The notes under the pieces are model-generated. The model did not search any database. It saw only the letters and a list, made by a program, of their open reading frames with translations, and was not told where the DNA came from. The translations under genes and the position numbers were made by a program. From NCBI RefSeq assembly GCF_000342005.1, contig NZ_AOHO01000063.1:62001-126000 (forward strand): a stretch of 64,000 nucleotides of DNA, written 5' to 3'. Every line of letters begins with the position of its first letter. Within the stretch, counting starts at the first letter, position 1. The stretch comes from Amycolatopsis decaplanina DSM 44594 (GTDB lineage Bacteria; Actinomycetota; Actinomycetes; Mycobacteriales; Pseudonocardiaceae). This document shows, piece after piece, positions 34,557 through 43,523 of the stretch.

Positions 34557-35621
34557 CTGAACAGACCCGCATTTCTCCCCTGTGCCGCCCTGCTGGCGGC
34601 CGTCCTCCTGCTGGCCGGATGCACCGGGTACGGCGGTGTGCCGGAGACGCCGTACGTCCCGCCGCCGACGCCCTCGACCCTCGACGGCACCCCGGTCGAC
34701 CACGCCGGGTTCCGCCTGGTCATGGCGACTTCGCCGCCGTCGATGCTCGATCCCGCCACCGGCGCCACCACCCCGCTTCCCGGTGCTCCGGCCGGTGACC
34801 GGGTCAACGACGTCATCCGGGTCGGCAAGTTCCCGGTCGTGCTGTCGGCCGCCCGCTGCGGGCCGTCCTGCCTGGAGCCGTCCGAGGTGCTCGTCTACGG
34901 CGACCCCAAGAACCAGCCGTGGAAACTGGGCAAGGCCCGCAGCGTCGCTCCGGCCGCCGACGAGAGTGGCGTCTGGCTGATCCGCGACGACGGCAATGAC
35001 CTCTGCCGTCTCCAGTACGTCTCCCTGCTCGGAACCGAACGTGGCCGCGGCCGTCCGGCGAGCTGCACGATGGCGGTGCGCCAGGAGGTGCCGCAAGGCC
35101 TGCTGATCACGGTGAACACCGGGACGGCCACCGCCGAGGACGTGCTGATCGACCCCGCCACCGGCCGCGCCGTGCACCAGTTCCCTCGCGTCCTCGCGAT
35201 CACCAAGGACCGGATGCTGCTGGCCGAGCTGACCGAGTTCTCCGTGCTCGACCTGCGGAACAACCAGCGCACGCCGGTCAAGCGGCCGGTGGCCAACGGC
35301 TCGCCGGGCCCGGTGACGCCGAGCCGCGACGGGTACAAGGTGGCCGTCTTGTTCGGCGACCCCGCCTGGCAAGGGACCAGTACGCAGACCGCCGACGTCT
35401 GGGTGCTCGCCCTCGACACGCTGACCTGGACTCACGCGCCCTCGATGCCGATCGCGACCGAGCTCAAGCGGGTCGCGGTCGAATGGACCGAGGACGACGG
35501 TCTGGTGATCGCCACCGACGTCGTCGCGAACTGGCGGCTCGACCGGCCACAGTGGACGATCGTCAAGACCCCGTTGCCCACCGAGCGGAATCGCTCGGTG
35601 GTGACGATCGCGCAGGGCTGA
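34557..35621 (+). CDS. Secreted lipoprotein with propeller-like repeats, apparent CTG start
   Basis: The 354-residue product reads NRPAFLPCAALLAAVLLLAG after its first residue, then Cys, giving an ideal lipobox LLAGC. The mature part has repeated four-strand segments (VLVYGDP, GVWLIRDDG, VWVLALDTLTW) suggesting a beta-propeller. No ATG, GTG or TTG precedes the signal peptide in frame. The only start that keeps it is CTG 34557, with GGGGA six to eight bases upstream. A later GTG would remove the signal peptide. Family not recognised. Confidence 0.7.
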   Translation: MNRPAFLPCAALLAAVLLLAGCTGYGGVPETPYVPPPTPSTLDGTPVDHAGFRLVMATSPPSMLDPATGATTPLPGAPAGDRVNDVIRVGKFPVVLSAARCGPSCLEPSEVLVYGDPKNQPWKLGKARSVAPAADESGVWLIRDDGNDLCRLQYVSLLGTERGRGRPASCTMAVRQEVPQGLLITVNTGTATAEDVLIDPATGRAVHQFPRVLAITKDRMLLAELTEFSVLDLRNNQRTPVKRPVANGSPGPVTPSRDGYKVAVLFGDPAWQGTSTQTADVWVLALDTLTWTHAPSMPIATELKRVAVEWTEDDGLVIATDVVANWRLDRPQWTIVKTPLPTERNRSVVTIAQG

Positions 35622-36281
35622 CTATTCCTCGTCGAGCCCGTGCTCGATGGCGTACCTGGCCAGTTCGACACGGTTGTGCAGCTGCAGTTTCCGCAGCGTC
35701 GACTGGACGTGGTTCTCCACCGTCCGATGCGAGAGCACGAGCTTCTCGGCGATCTGGCGCGCCGTCATCCCCTTCGCGACCAGGCGCAGGACGTCGGTCT
35801 CGCGTTCGGTCAGCCGCGGCGGCGCGGGCCCGTCGTCCGGGGCGTCGGCCATGCGGCGGTACTCGCCGAGGACGAGCCCGGCGAGTCCGGCGGTGAACAC
35901 CGGGTCGCCCACCGCGGTCCGCTTCACCGCGTCCACCAGTTCGCTCGCCGAAGCCGATTTCACCAGGTATCCGGACGCCCCGGCCTTGACCGCTTCGAGG
36001 ACATCGCTGTGCTCGCCGCTGGCGGAAAGCACCAGCACCTTCGTCGACGGCAGCTCGGCGGTGATCTCCCGGGTGGCGTCGACGCCCGACGTCTCGCCGA
36101 GGTTGAGGTCCATCAGGACGACGTCCGGCCGGACCGTGCGCGCGATCCGCACCGCGGCGGACGCGTCCGGCGCGGTGGCCCGCACGTCGAAACCGTGTTC
36201 GGCCAGGTCGCGCGCGACCCCGTCCCGCCACATCGGATGGTCGTCGACCACCATCACCGAAACACCGGGCGCGTCGGTCAT
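35622..36281 (-). CDS. Response regulator, NarL/LuxR family (MacR-like)
   Basis: The 219-residue regulator has a receiver domain with the acidic pair in VVDDHPMWRDG, the phospho-acceptor aspartate in VLMDLNLGE and lysine in GYLVKSAS. A LuxR-type helix-turn-helix follows (LTERETDVLRLVAKGMTARQ ... VENHVQSTL). The ATG overlaps the histidine kinase stop (ATGA). Together with the adjacent kinase it forms a two-component pair like MacRS of actinomycetes, which is linked to envelope functions; that identity is inferred from domain type. Confidence 0.9.
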   Translation of the reverse strand: MTDAPGVSVMVVDDHPMWRDGVARDLAEHGFDVRATAPDASAAVRIARTVRPDVVLMDLNLGETSGVDATREITAELPSTKVLVLSASGEHSDVLEAVKAGASGYLVKSASASELVDAVKRTAVGDPVFTAGLAGLVLGEYRRMADAPDDGPAPPRLTERETDVLRLVAKGMTARQIAEKLVLSHRTVENHVQSTLRKLQLHNRVELARYAIEHGLDEE

Positions 36282-37444
36282 CGCTTTCCCCTCGCCGCCA
36301 CTGGAACCTTGACTTCCCATTCCGTGCCCTGGCCGGGCGCGGTGTCCAGGGCGGCACTTCCGCCCAGATCCCGCACGCGCCCCTTGATGGACTCCGCGAT
36401 ACCTAGATGTCCCTCGGCCGCCGCGCGTTCCAAAACACCGGGCGCGATTCCCGGGCCGTCGTCGCGGACACTGACCACGACCTCGGTGCCGAGATCCTCC
36501 AGCAGCACCCAGGCGTGCGCGTCCTCACCCGCGTGCTTCTCGACGTTCGACAGCGCCTCGCGCGCCACGGCCACCAGTTCCGAGGTCACGTGCTCGGGCA
36601 ACTGGACCTCGCCCGCGGGCGTCGAGACCTGCACGGACGGCGTCGCGAGCAGCTGCAGCGCGGCACGGAGGTCGGTGGTCCCGTTCTCGCTCGGATGCGT
36701 CGGCTCGGTGGTGACCAACGCCCGCAGCGCGATCTCCTGCTCACCGGCCAGTTTCGCCAGTTCGGCGGCCTCCCCGCCGAATTCGGCGCCGCGTTTGCGC
36801 ACCCGCGCGAGCACCTGGAGGACGCTGTCGTGGATCGAGCGGGCGAGCCGTTCCCGTTCGGCCGTCGCGGCCTCCATGCGCAACGCCCTGGTCAGCGCGT
36901 CCGCCGACCGGCGGGCCATGGTCGCGGCGAGACCGATCACGAACCCGCTCGCGGTCAGCAGGAAGCCGTCCCGCGCGACGTCGACGTCGAACCGCCAGCG
37001 CACCAGCCCGGTGACCACCGAGACCACCAGTCCGGCGAGCACCCCGCCGAGCGCGCCGAACCGGGTCCCGGCGGCCGCGGGCGGGACCGCCGCCCATACC
37101 GTCGTGATGAGCGGGATGTTGGCGTCGAACTGCGCGGTGGTCAGGACCCACGCGGACGTGAACATGAGGACGACGGTCAGCGCGAGATCGACGCCGACCA
37201 GCCAGGGCCAGCGGCTCGACGGCCGTGCGTAGAACACGCTGCTGAGCACCGTCCACGTCGTCATCGCGCCGAACGACGTCCACGCCAGCCACTTGTTCGC
37301 GTAGCCGTCGTAATGGACGATGAACGAGCCGAGCGCGAAGAGCAGCGTCGTCACCCGGAGCACGATCACCCCGCGCCACAGCGGAGTGGCCGGGTCCCGC
37401 GTGCCGAGCGCCGAAACGGCGCGCCAGAGCGGGGTGCCGGTCAT
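36278..37444 (-). CDS. Sensor histidine kinase, NarL-partner type (MacS-like)
   Basis: The 388-residue kinase has five or six membrane helices at residues about 25-165, then a HisKA_3 dimerisation helix with the phospho-histidine in ARSIHDSVLQVLA. The ATPase domain shows the N box VAREALSNVEKHA and the G1 box RDDGPGIAPG. A Pac-like sensor domain is absent, so sensing is probably in the membrane. ATGA overlaps link it to the genes on both sides, which makes one operon with the AI-2E transporter and the response regulator. Confidence 0.9.
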   Translation of the reverse strand: MTGTPLWRAVSALGTRDPATPLWRGVIVLRVTTLLFALGSFIVHYDGYANKWLAWTSFGAMTTWTVLSSVFYARPSSRWPWLVGVDLALTVVLMFTSAWVLTTAQFDANIPLITTVWAAVPPAAAGTRFGALGGVLAGLVVSVVTGLVRWRFDVDVARDGFLLTASGFVIGLAATMARRSADALTRALRMEAATAERERLARSIHDSVLQVLARVRKRGAEFGGEAAELAKLAGEQEIALRALVTTEPTHPSENGTTDLRAALQLLATPSVQVSTPAGEVQLPEHVTSELVAVAREALSNVEKHAGEDAHAWVLLEDLGTEVVVSVRDDGPGIAPGVLERAAAEGHLGIAESIKGRVRDLGGSAALDTAPGQGTEWEVKVPVAARGKR

Positions 37445-38637
37445 GACTCGGCTTCGGACTCTTCCCCGGGATCGTTCGGCTGCGCCGCCTGATCCCGCAG
37501 GACGTCGATCTCGGCCGGATCCGGATCGTGTTCGTGCAGCAGCGACCGGATACCCGCGTTGAGCACGGCGAGCAGCGGCACCGAGAGCAGCGCGCCCGCG
37601 ATCCCGGCGGCGACGAGACCGGCGGTGATCGCGAGCACCACGGCGAGCGGGTGCAGCTTCACCGCGCGCCCGAGCAGGATCGGCTGCAGCACGTGGCTCT
37701 CCAGCTGCATGACGCCGATGACGATGGCCAGCACGACCAACGCGCCGACGACGCCCTTCGTCACCAGCGCGATCAGCACCGCGACCGCGCCCGCGATCAC
37801 GGCGCCGATGATCGGGATGAAGGCGCCGAGGAAGACCAGCGTCGCCAGCGGGATCACCAGCGGCACGCCGACGATCGCCAGCCCGATGCCGATGCCGACC
37901 GCGTCGACCACGGCCACCGCCGCCGTCGCGCGCACGTAGCTGACCAGCGACGCGAAGCCACGCCGCCCGGCGACGTCGATCCGGTTGCGCACGCGCCCCG
38001 GAACGCCGCGGACGAGGAACGACCAGATCTGGTCGCCGCCGGAGAGGAAGAAGATGAGGATGAACAGCGTCAGGATGAAGCCGGTGACGATCTCGCCGAC
38101 CGTGCCCGCGGTGGTCAGCGCGGTGGTGGTGATCGACGCCTGGTTGTTCTGCAGGAAGCCGATCGCCTGGTTGATGAACTCCTGGATCTGCTCCTGGCGC
38201 AGGTGCAGCGGCCCGTCGATGAGCCAGACCTTGATCTGGTTGAGGCTCTCCGTCAGCTGTTTCTGCAGTTCCGGCAGACCGGAGGAGAACTGCGCGACGA
38301 CGAACGTCAGCAGCCCGCCGAGTACCGCGAGCCCGGCGATCAGCACTATCCCCGCCGCGAGCCCGCGCGGGAATCTCAGCGCCGTCAGCTTGGAGACCGC
38401 CGGCGCGAGCAGCGCGGCGAGCAACAGCGCGATCGACAGCGGGATCACGACCACCGACAGGTAGCCGATGAGGAACACGATGACGTAGAGCGCGGCGATC
38501 ACCACGATGAAGCGCCACGACAACGCCGCGCCGATCCGCAGGCCGCGGGGCACCAGGTTGGTGACGTCTTCGCCTGCCTCGGAGAGGAACGGGTTCGCCG
38601 GGTCGAATTCCGGCTGTTGGTGCTGGGGCTCGCTCAC
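37441..38637 (-). CDS. AI-2E family transporter (TqsA/PerM type)
   Basis: The 398-residue membrane protein of the AI-2E/UPF0118 family has eight hydrophobic segments. A long periplasmic amphipathic stretch (LPELQKQLTESLNQIKVWL) and the conserved end FLGAFIPIIGAVIAGAVAV ... LESHVLQPILLGRAVKLHPL fix the family. It is the first gene of the operon with the two-component system, so the transported or sensed ligand may be shared. GTG 38637 follows GGTGAGCG; an upstream start would add an atypical leader. Confidence 0.9.
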   Translation of the reverse strand: MSEPQHQQPEFDPANPFLSEAGEDVTNLVPRGLRIGAALSWRFIVVIAALYVIVFLIGYLSVVVIPLSIALLLAALLAPAVSKLTALRFPRGLAAGIVLIAGLAVLGGLLTFVVAQFSSGLPELQKQLTESLNQIKVWLIDGPLHLRQEQIQEFINQAIGFLQNNQASITTTALTTAGTVGEIVTGFILTLFILIFFLSGGDQIWSFLVRGVPGRVRNRIDVAGRRGFASLVSYVRATAAVAVVDAVGIGIGLAIVGVPLVIPLATLVFLGAFIPIIGAVIAGAVAVLIALVTKGVVGALVVLAIVIGVMQLESHVLQPILLGRAVKLHPLAVVLAITAGLVAAGIAGALLSVPLLAVLNAGIRSLLHEHDPDPAEIDVLRDQAAQPNDPGEESEAES

Positions 38638-38768
38638 GCGCTCACCGTATCGGTCCGAGACGACGTTTCCCGACCATTCCGGGCAACGCGCACGGGTCGA
38701 ATTCGCCCGATGCGACGCTTGACACACCGCTTGCCGATGGACCCTGGAGTAACCGGCCCCCGCCAGCC

Positions 38769-38799
38769 TTGATCACTTATCGTGATTCGGGGCTACACT
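38769..38799 (+). promoter_or_regulatory. Candidate promoter of the secreted protein gene at 38916
   Basis: TTGATC (38769-38774) and TACACT (38794-38799) are 19 bp apart. The inverted repeat ATCAC ... GTGAT (38772-38786) lies across the spacer. The site is in the 278-bp divergent gap between the AI-2E transporter and the secreted protein. Confidence 0.4.
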
Positions 38800-38915
38800 G
38801 TGTGTTCTTCACTCGATCGTGCCATCAAGGCGGTTCAAACTCGCGCAGGCCTTCCGCACTTTGCTTACCTCGGTCCCGCAACCACGAACGGCATACCGAC
38901 ACCACAGGAGACCGA

Positions 38916-39944
38916 GTGACGAACGCGGCGAAGAACGAGAGGCGGGGCGCGGCGCGCTTCGGCCGTCTCGCTTCGCGTGCGCTGTTCGTTCTCGGTGGCG
39001 CCATCGCCGGTTCCGCCGCCGCTTGGGCCGTCTCCGGTGCCTCCGCCTCGGCCGACGTCGTCCCGTCCGCCCCGGTGATCTCCACTCCCGGGACGAGCGT
39101 CACCCCGGTCACCGACGCCACCGCGGCGGGCCTGACCGACGTTTCCCGTGGCGCTTCGAAGTTCGCCGGCGACGTCGCCGGCGCGATGTGCGGCGACGAC
39201 CACCAGGAAGCCACCACGTGGTCGATGCCGGGTGAGAACGAGTCCGCCCCCGCGAAGCACCACTGCGGCGGCGTCCGTGCCGACGAGCACGAGGTCTCCG
39301 CCCGCGTCAGCGACGCGGTCACCGATTTCGCGGACAGCTCGGTGGTCACCCCGGTCAAGCGGACCCTCGGCACCGTCGAGCACATCGTGCGCGAGCCGGA
39401 GGACACCCGCCAGGTTCTGGACGAGACCATCGCCGGATCGCCCGAGGCTCAGGAGTTCGGCCGCAAGGTCTGGGATCTCCTCGACCCGCGCGGGCACGGC
39501 GGCCTCGTTCCCGACCTCCCGGTCAGTGGCGTCCCGCTCAACCCGAAATCCCCGCTGGACACCATCGGCGCCGGTGAGCAGGTCACCGACTTCGCACAGC
39601 TGGCGACGACCCAGTTCCCCGCTTCCTCCGAGACCGTCCTCCCGATGCCGGCCTTCGTGCAGCAGCACGGTGCCTTCGATCAGGTCGAGGACGTCCCGTC
39701 GCGTGACGGTCACCGTGGTGACTTCCCGCGTCCGATCACCCCGGCGCCGCTTCCCTCCGCGCCTTCCTTCCCGACTGTCCCCGGTGGCGGCTCCGCCCCC
39801 GGTGGTCACCTCGACGGCCTGACCCACGGCGTCCCCGCCTGGGTTGTCTCCGCCGTCGAGCGTTCCCTGACCGGCTACGCGCTGGCAGGCACGCGGTACA
39901 TGCCGCTCACCCCGGGCTCTCAGCCCGGTGTCACTCCTGACTGA
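38916..39944 (+). CDS. Secreted protein of unknown function
   Basis: The 342-residue protein has a signal peptide (RALFVLGGAIAGSAAAWAVS, cleavage near ASASADV) and a mature chain rich in Pro/Ser/Val. Two cysteines (AGAMCGDD, KHHCGGV) could form a disulfide. The C-terminal third has Pro-rich spacing (PITPAPLPSAPSFPTVPGGG). No catalytic motif. The GTG start has CAGGAG five bases upstream. It is followed by the large chaplin-like protein, and both are probably cell-surface material. Confidence 0.75.
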   Translation: MTNAAKNERRGAARFGRLASRALFVLGGAIAGSAAAWAVSGASASADVVPSAPVISTPGTSVTPVTDATAAGLTDVSRGASKFAGDVAGAMCGDDHQEATTWSMPGENESAPAKHHCGGVRADEHEVSARVSDAVTDFADSSVVTPVKRTLGTVEHIVREPEDTRQVLDETIAGSPEAQEFGRKVWDLLDPRGHGGLVPDLPVSGVPLNPKSPLDTIGAGEQVTDFAQLATTQFPASSETVLPMPAFVQQHGAFDQVEDVPSRDGHRGDFPRPITPAPLPSAPSFPTVPGGGSAPGGHLDGLTHGVPAWVVSAVERSLTGYALAGTRYMPLTPGSQPGVTPD

Positions 39945-40139
39945 ACACCTCCCTCCGCGGGGTAGCCGACGCGCCTCACGCCTCCCGATTCCGGGCTTGG
40001 CTTCGCGTCCGCTCCATATCCCCCGCGAAACGGCGGTGCGCTTTTTTGCGCCCGCAATCGCTCCACCCCCCCTCTGGTGCCTTTCGAACGGCACCTCCTC
40101 GAACCCGAAAGGGAACCCGAAATGAAGGAGAAAAACCCC

Positions 40140-43100
40140 ATGCAATCCTGGGCAAAGCGCGGACTCCAGACCGCGTTGGTCACGGGTGGGTTGTTGATGC
40201 TGGGCACCGGCATCGCCTCGGCTGACGAACACGTCAACCCCGACACCCCGGCCTCCCCGCTCGACGCGAACGTCACCGTTCCCATCGAGATCGACAACAA
40301 CGCCGTTGGCACGCCCCTCGGCCAGGCCGACCTCCCCGGCTACAAGGGTGAGGTCAGCACCAAGGCCGTCACCAAGCCCGTCTCGGACGCGCTGGACTCG
40401 GCTTCGTCGCCCGGCGGCAGCACCGACGGAATCGGCGGAGGGCTCCCCCAGCTCTCCAGCAAGGGCGCCGTCCCCGCGCCGCTGGCCGCCAAGGACTCGG
40501 CCCGTCAGGTCAGCGGTGGGCTGACCGGTGGTGGGTTCACCACCACGGACGACATCCTCAAGGGCAACAAGGTCGTCGGTGACGTCGTCGTCCCGATCCA
40601 GATCGTCGACAACGCCATCGGCGTGATCGGCGACGCCGAGGTCGAGGGCGGAACGCACGACCAGACCTGGTCGCACAACCAGGACGTCGAGACCACCGGT
40701 GAGGACTCCAGCCTCGCCGGGAACGTCGTGTCCCTCGACTGGGCGCTGCCCGTGCAGATCGCCGGCAACGGCGGCGGGCTCGCCGGCGGCACCGGCCGCG
40801 TGGTCGGCGGTTCCGCCAGCCAGAGCACCACCGAGACCGGCAACATCACCACCGACGGCGAGGGCTCCGCCCTGTCCGGCAACGTGGTGGCCGGCCAGTT
40901 CGCCACCCCGGTCCAGGTCACCGGCAACGCCGCCTCCTGGATCATCGGCAACGCCAACAGCTCCGGCTACGAGGCCGAGACCGACGCCACCTCCGGCGGC
41001 TGGGTCGAGACCGACGGTGACGACTCCGCCCTCGGCGGCAACGTCGGCGCGGTGCCGATCGCCCTCCCGGTGAAGTTCAACGACAACGCCGGCGCGGTGC
41101 ACGGCTCCGTCGCGAACTCGAACAGCAGCTCCTCGGCGGACGCGCAGGCCGGCGACACCACGCCCGGCTGGAGCAACGTCCCCAGCTACGTGCAGACCTC
41201 CGGCGAGGACTCGGCCGTCGCGGGTAACGCGATCGTGCCGCAGACCGCGGACGTCGCGAACGTCGGCGGCGTGGCCGCCAGCTGGGTCGGCCTGGCCAAC
41301 ACCGGCAAGGACGGCGGCACCAGCCAGTCCAGCGTCGTCGACGCCGGTGGCTTCGTCAGCTCGGAGGGCGAAGGCTCCGCGGGCGGCGGCAACATCGTCG
41401 ACCCGGCCGTGGCGGCCCCGGTCGAGGTGACCTGCATCGCGGGCACCTACATCGGCAACGTGTCCTCGACCTCGTGCGAGAACACCGTCGACGCGAACGC
41501 CGGCAACGGCAGCCACACCACGGGTGACGACTCCACCCTCGCGGGCAACGTCGTCAACACCCAGGCCGCGCTGGCCCCCGAGGTCTACGGCGTCGGTGGC
41601 TCGCACATCGGCCAGGCCGTCGCCGAGGCGACCGAGACCAAGACCGTGACCGCCGGCGGCTACGACGGCACCACGGGCAACGACTCCTCGGGCTCGGGCA
41701 ACATCGTCCAGGTCCCGGCCGCGGTTCCGGCCGAGGTCTTCGGCGTCGGTGGCTCGTTCATCGGCCAGGGCTCCGGCTCGGCCGACGAGACCAAGGTCGT
41801 CTCCGGTGGCGGCGGCGGGAACACCGCCGACGACAACGGCTTCCTCAGCTCCAACCTGGGCACCGTGCCGGTTTCGCTGCCGGTGCAGGCGTTCGGGATC
41901 GGTGGCGCGTTCATCGGCCAGGGCCACGGTGGCGCCGACGGCGACACCACGTCCAACGCCGGACACGACGTCCACGCGACCGGTGACGGTGGCGCGGGCT
42001 CGGGCAACCTGGTCTACGGCCCGGTCTCCCTGCCGGTCCAGGCGCACAACTTCGCCGCGGTGCTCGGCGGGATCGCTTCGGGCGAGGGCACGAACCTCAC
42101 CGACTCGAACGCGGGCGGCGACGCCACCGCCAACGGTGACGAAGGCGCGCTGGCGGGCAACATCGTCCAGACGCCGATCGGCGGCGCGGTCCCGGTGACC
42201 GGGCACGGCATCGCCGGTGCGGGCATCGCCAAGGGCAACAGCGTCAGCGACGTCCTTTCGGAGGCCGGTGGCGACGCCACCACCACCGGTGACAACGGCG
42301 CGGTCGCGGGCAACATCATCGGCGCGCAGGCGCTGCCGACGGTTCCGGTCACGCACGACGCGATCGCGGCCGCGGGCATCGCCACCGCCGAAGGCTCCGA
42401 CACCGTCGACGCCGCTTCGGGCGGGGACGTCGAGACCTCGGGCCTCGACGGATCGCTCTCGGGCAACATCCTCGACATCCCGGCCGCGGCCGACCCCGAG
42501 GTGTTCGGCGACGCGATCGCGGCCGCCGGCGGCGTGTCCGAGACCAACGCGGACAGCATGATCACCGGCCAGGCCGGTGGCGACAGCATCACCGACGGCA
42601 GCGGCGAGGCCCTCTCGGGCTTCAACTTCCACCACCCGCTGGTCTTCGTGGTCCCGCTGAACGAGCTCGAGATCCCGATCCTGGCGATCGCGGACGAGAA
42701 CTCGACGGACTCCACCGAGATCAACGACGAGGAGTACACCCGCGCCTTCACCGACTCGGTCGGTTCGGAGATGCCGATCGACGCGCTGCCCGCGCTGCCG
42801 TTCGGTGCCCCCGCGGTGCCGTCGCTGAACGGTGCCGGCGCCCTGCCGACCACCCCGGCGATCGGCGGCGCCCGCGCCGACGGTCCCCAGGTGGGCACCC
42901 TGCCGGTGCAGGTGGCCGGCCTGACCGCGCTGAAGCAGCTGGGTGCCATCCCGACGCAGCTGCCGAAGTCGGACCTGCCCGAGCTGCCCGGCACCCCGGC
43001 CCTGCCCGGTGTCCCGGCCCTGCCGAAGACCCCGGGTCTGCCCGGTGACGCCGCTCGTGCGGACGCCCCCAAGCTCGCCCAGCTGCCGGCCCTCCCGGCG

Positions 43101-43358
43101 CTGAACGGGCTGCCCACCGCGGGCAAGCTGCCGGTGCAGCTCCCGACCGCGGGCACCCTGCCCACCGCCGGCAACCTGCCGGCCGCGGGCGAACTGCCGG
43201 TGCAGCTGCCCACCGCGGGCACCCTGCCCGTCGTGAACAGCACCCCGGCGATGCCGACCGCGCAGGTCCCGGCTCTGGCGAACGTCGACTCGTCGCCGCT
43301 GAGCATGTTCCAGCGTTTCATCGGCACCCTGACCGGCAAGAAGTTCCACACCATGTGA
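40140..43358 (+). CDS. Large secreted protein with about 13 chaplin-like repeats
   Basis: The 1,072-residue protein opens with a signal peptide cleaved after IASA (residue about 28). Residues about 142-827 consist of some 13 repeats of about 50 residues with the pattern GNxVxxPxxxPVxVxGNxxxxxG, as in chaplin (ChpA-C) domains, separated by Thr/Gly/Asp-rich spacers ending GEDS or GDDS. One repeat keeps a cysteine pair (C432, C446), the only cysteines seen. Residues about 880-1055 repeat LPTAG/LPVQLP-type blocks. ATG 40140 is preferred over 40122 because AAGGAG precedes it at good spacing. No LPxTG or membrane anchor is seen. A hydrophobic surface-layer role is inferred. Confidence 0.8.
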   Translation: MQSWAKRGLQTALVTGGLLMLGTGIASADEHVNPDTPASPLDANVTVPIEIDNNAVGTPLGQADLPGYKGEVSTKAVTKPVSDALDSASSPGGSTDGIGGGLPQLSSKGAVPAPLAAKDSARQVSGGLTGGGFTTTDDILKGNKVVGDVVVPIQIVDNAIGVIGDAEVEGGTHDQTWSHNQDVETTGEDSSLAGNVVSLDWALPVQIAGNGGGLAGGTGRVVGGSASQSTTETGNITTDGEGSALSGNVVAGQFATPVQVTGNAASWIIGNANSSGYEAETDATSGGWVETDGDDSALGGNVGAVPIALPVKFNDNAGAVHGSVANSNSSSSADAQAGDTTPGWSNVPSYVQTSGEDSAVAGNAIVPQTADVANVGGVAASWVGLANTGKDGGTSQSSVVDAGGFVSSEGEGSAGGGNIVDPAVAAPVEVTCIAGTYIGNVSSTSCENTVDANAGNGSHTTGDDSTLAGNVVNTQAALAPEVYGVGGSHIGQAVAEATETKTVTAGGYDGTTGNDSSGSGNIVQVPAAVPAEVFGVGGSFIGQGSGSADETKVVSGGGGGNTADDNGFLSSNLGTVPVSLPVQAFGIGGAFIGQGHGGADGDTTSNAGHDVHATGDGGAGSGNLVYGPVSLPVQAHNFAAVLGGIASGEGTNLTDSNAGGDATANGDEGALAGNIVQTPIGGAVPVTGHGIAGAGIAKGNSVSDVLSEAGGDATTTGDNGAVAGNIIGAQALPTVPVTHDAIAAAGIATAEGSDTVDAASGGDVETSGLDGSLSGNILDIPAAADPEVFGDAIAAAGGVSETNADSMITGQAGGDSITDGSGEALSGFNFHHPLVFVVPLNELEIPILAIADENSTDSTEINDEEYTRAFTDSVGSEMPIDALPALPFGAPAVPSLNGAGALPTTPAIGGARADGPQVGTLPVQVAGLTALKQLGAIPTQLPKSDLPELPGTPALPGVPALPKTPGLPGDAARADAPKLAQLPALPALNGLPTAGKLPVQLPTAGTLPTAGNLPAAGELPVQLPTAGTLPVVNSTPAMPTAQVPALANVDSSPLSMFQRFIGTLTGKKFHTM

Positions 43359-43393
43359 ACCTGCCAGTCGGCTAGCGCCACTGAATGAACCGA

Positions 43394-43424
43394 AGCGGGC
43401 CCGGGAGACACTCCCGGGCCCGCT
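43394..43424 (+). terminator. Strong rho-independent-type terminator after the chaplin-like gene
   Basis: A perfect 14-bp stem (43394-43407 with 43411-43424) with a 3-nt loop is followed by TTGTGTC. It lies 36 bp after the stop of the repeat protein. Confidence 0.9.
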
Positions 43425-43448
43425 TTGTGTCACCGTCCACAGACGGCT

Positions 43449-43523
43449 GAAGGGCGCTTTCCCCGCATCGCATGCGGTGAAAGCGCCCTTCGCCTCGTCA
43501 GATGCGGGGAAAGTCCCCTTCAG
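43449..43523. repeat. GAAGGGCGCTTTC-type inverted repeats, the last forming the end of the ROK gene
   Basis: A 13-bp stem (43449-43461 with 43479-43491) continues into an inner CCGCAT/ATGCGG stem. A third, related half-unit (GATGCGGGGAAAGTCCCCTT from 43501) follows and is read as the last codons of the ROK gene (GDFPRI). The pattern recurs loosely at 32173-32224. Confidence 0.75.

Noticed and set aside
38865..43433. 1,500-codon frame antisense to the chaplin-like gene
   Set aside because: It mirrors the repeats of the plus-strand gene, which has a signal peptide, ribosome site and a terminator at the right place.
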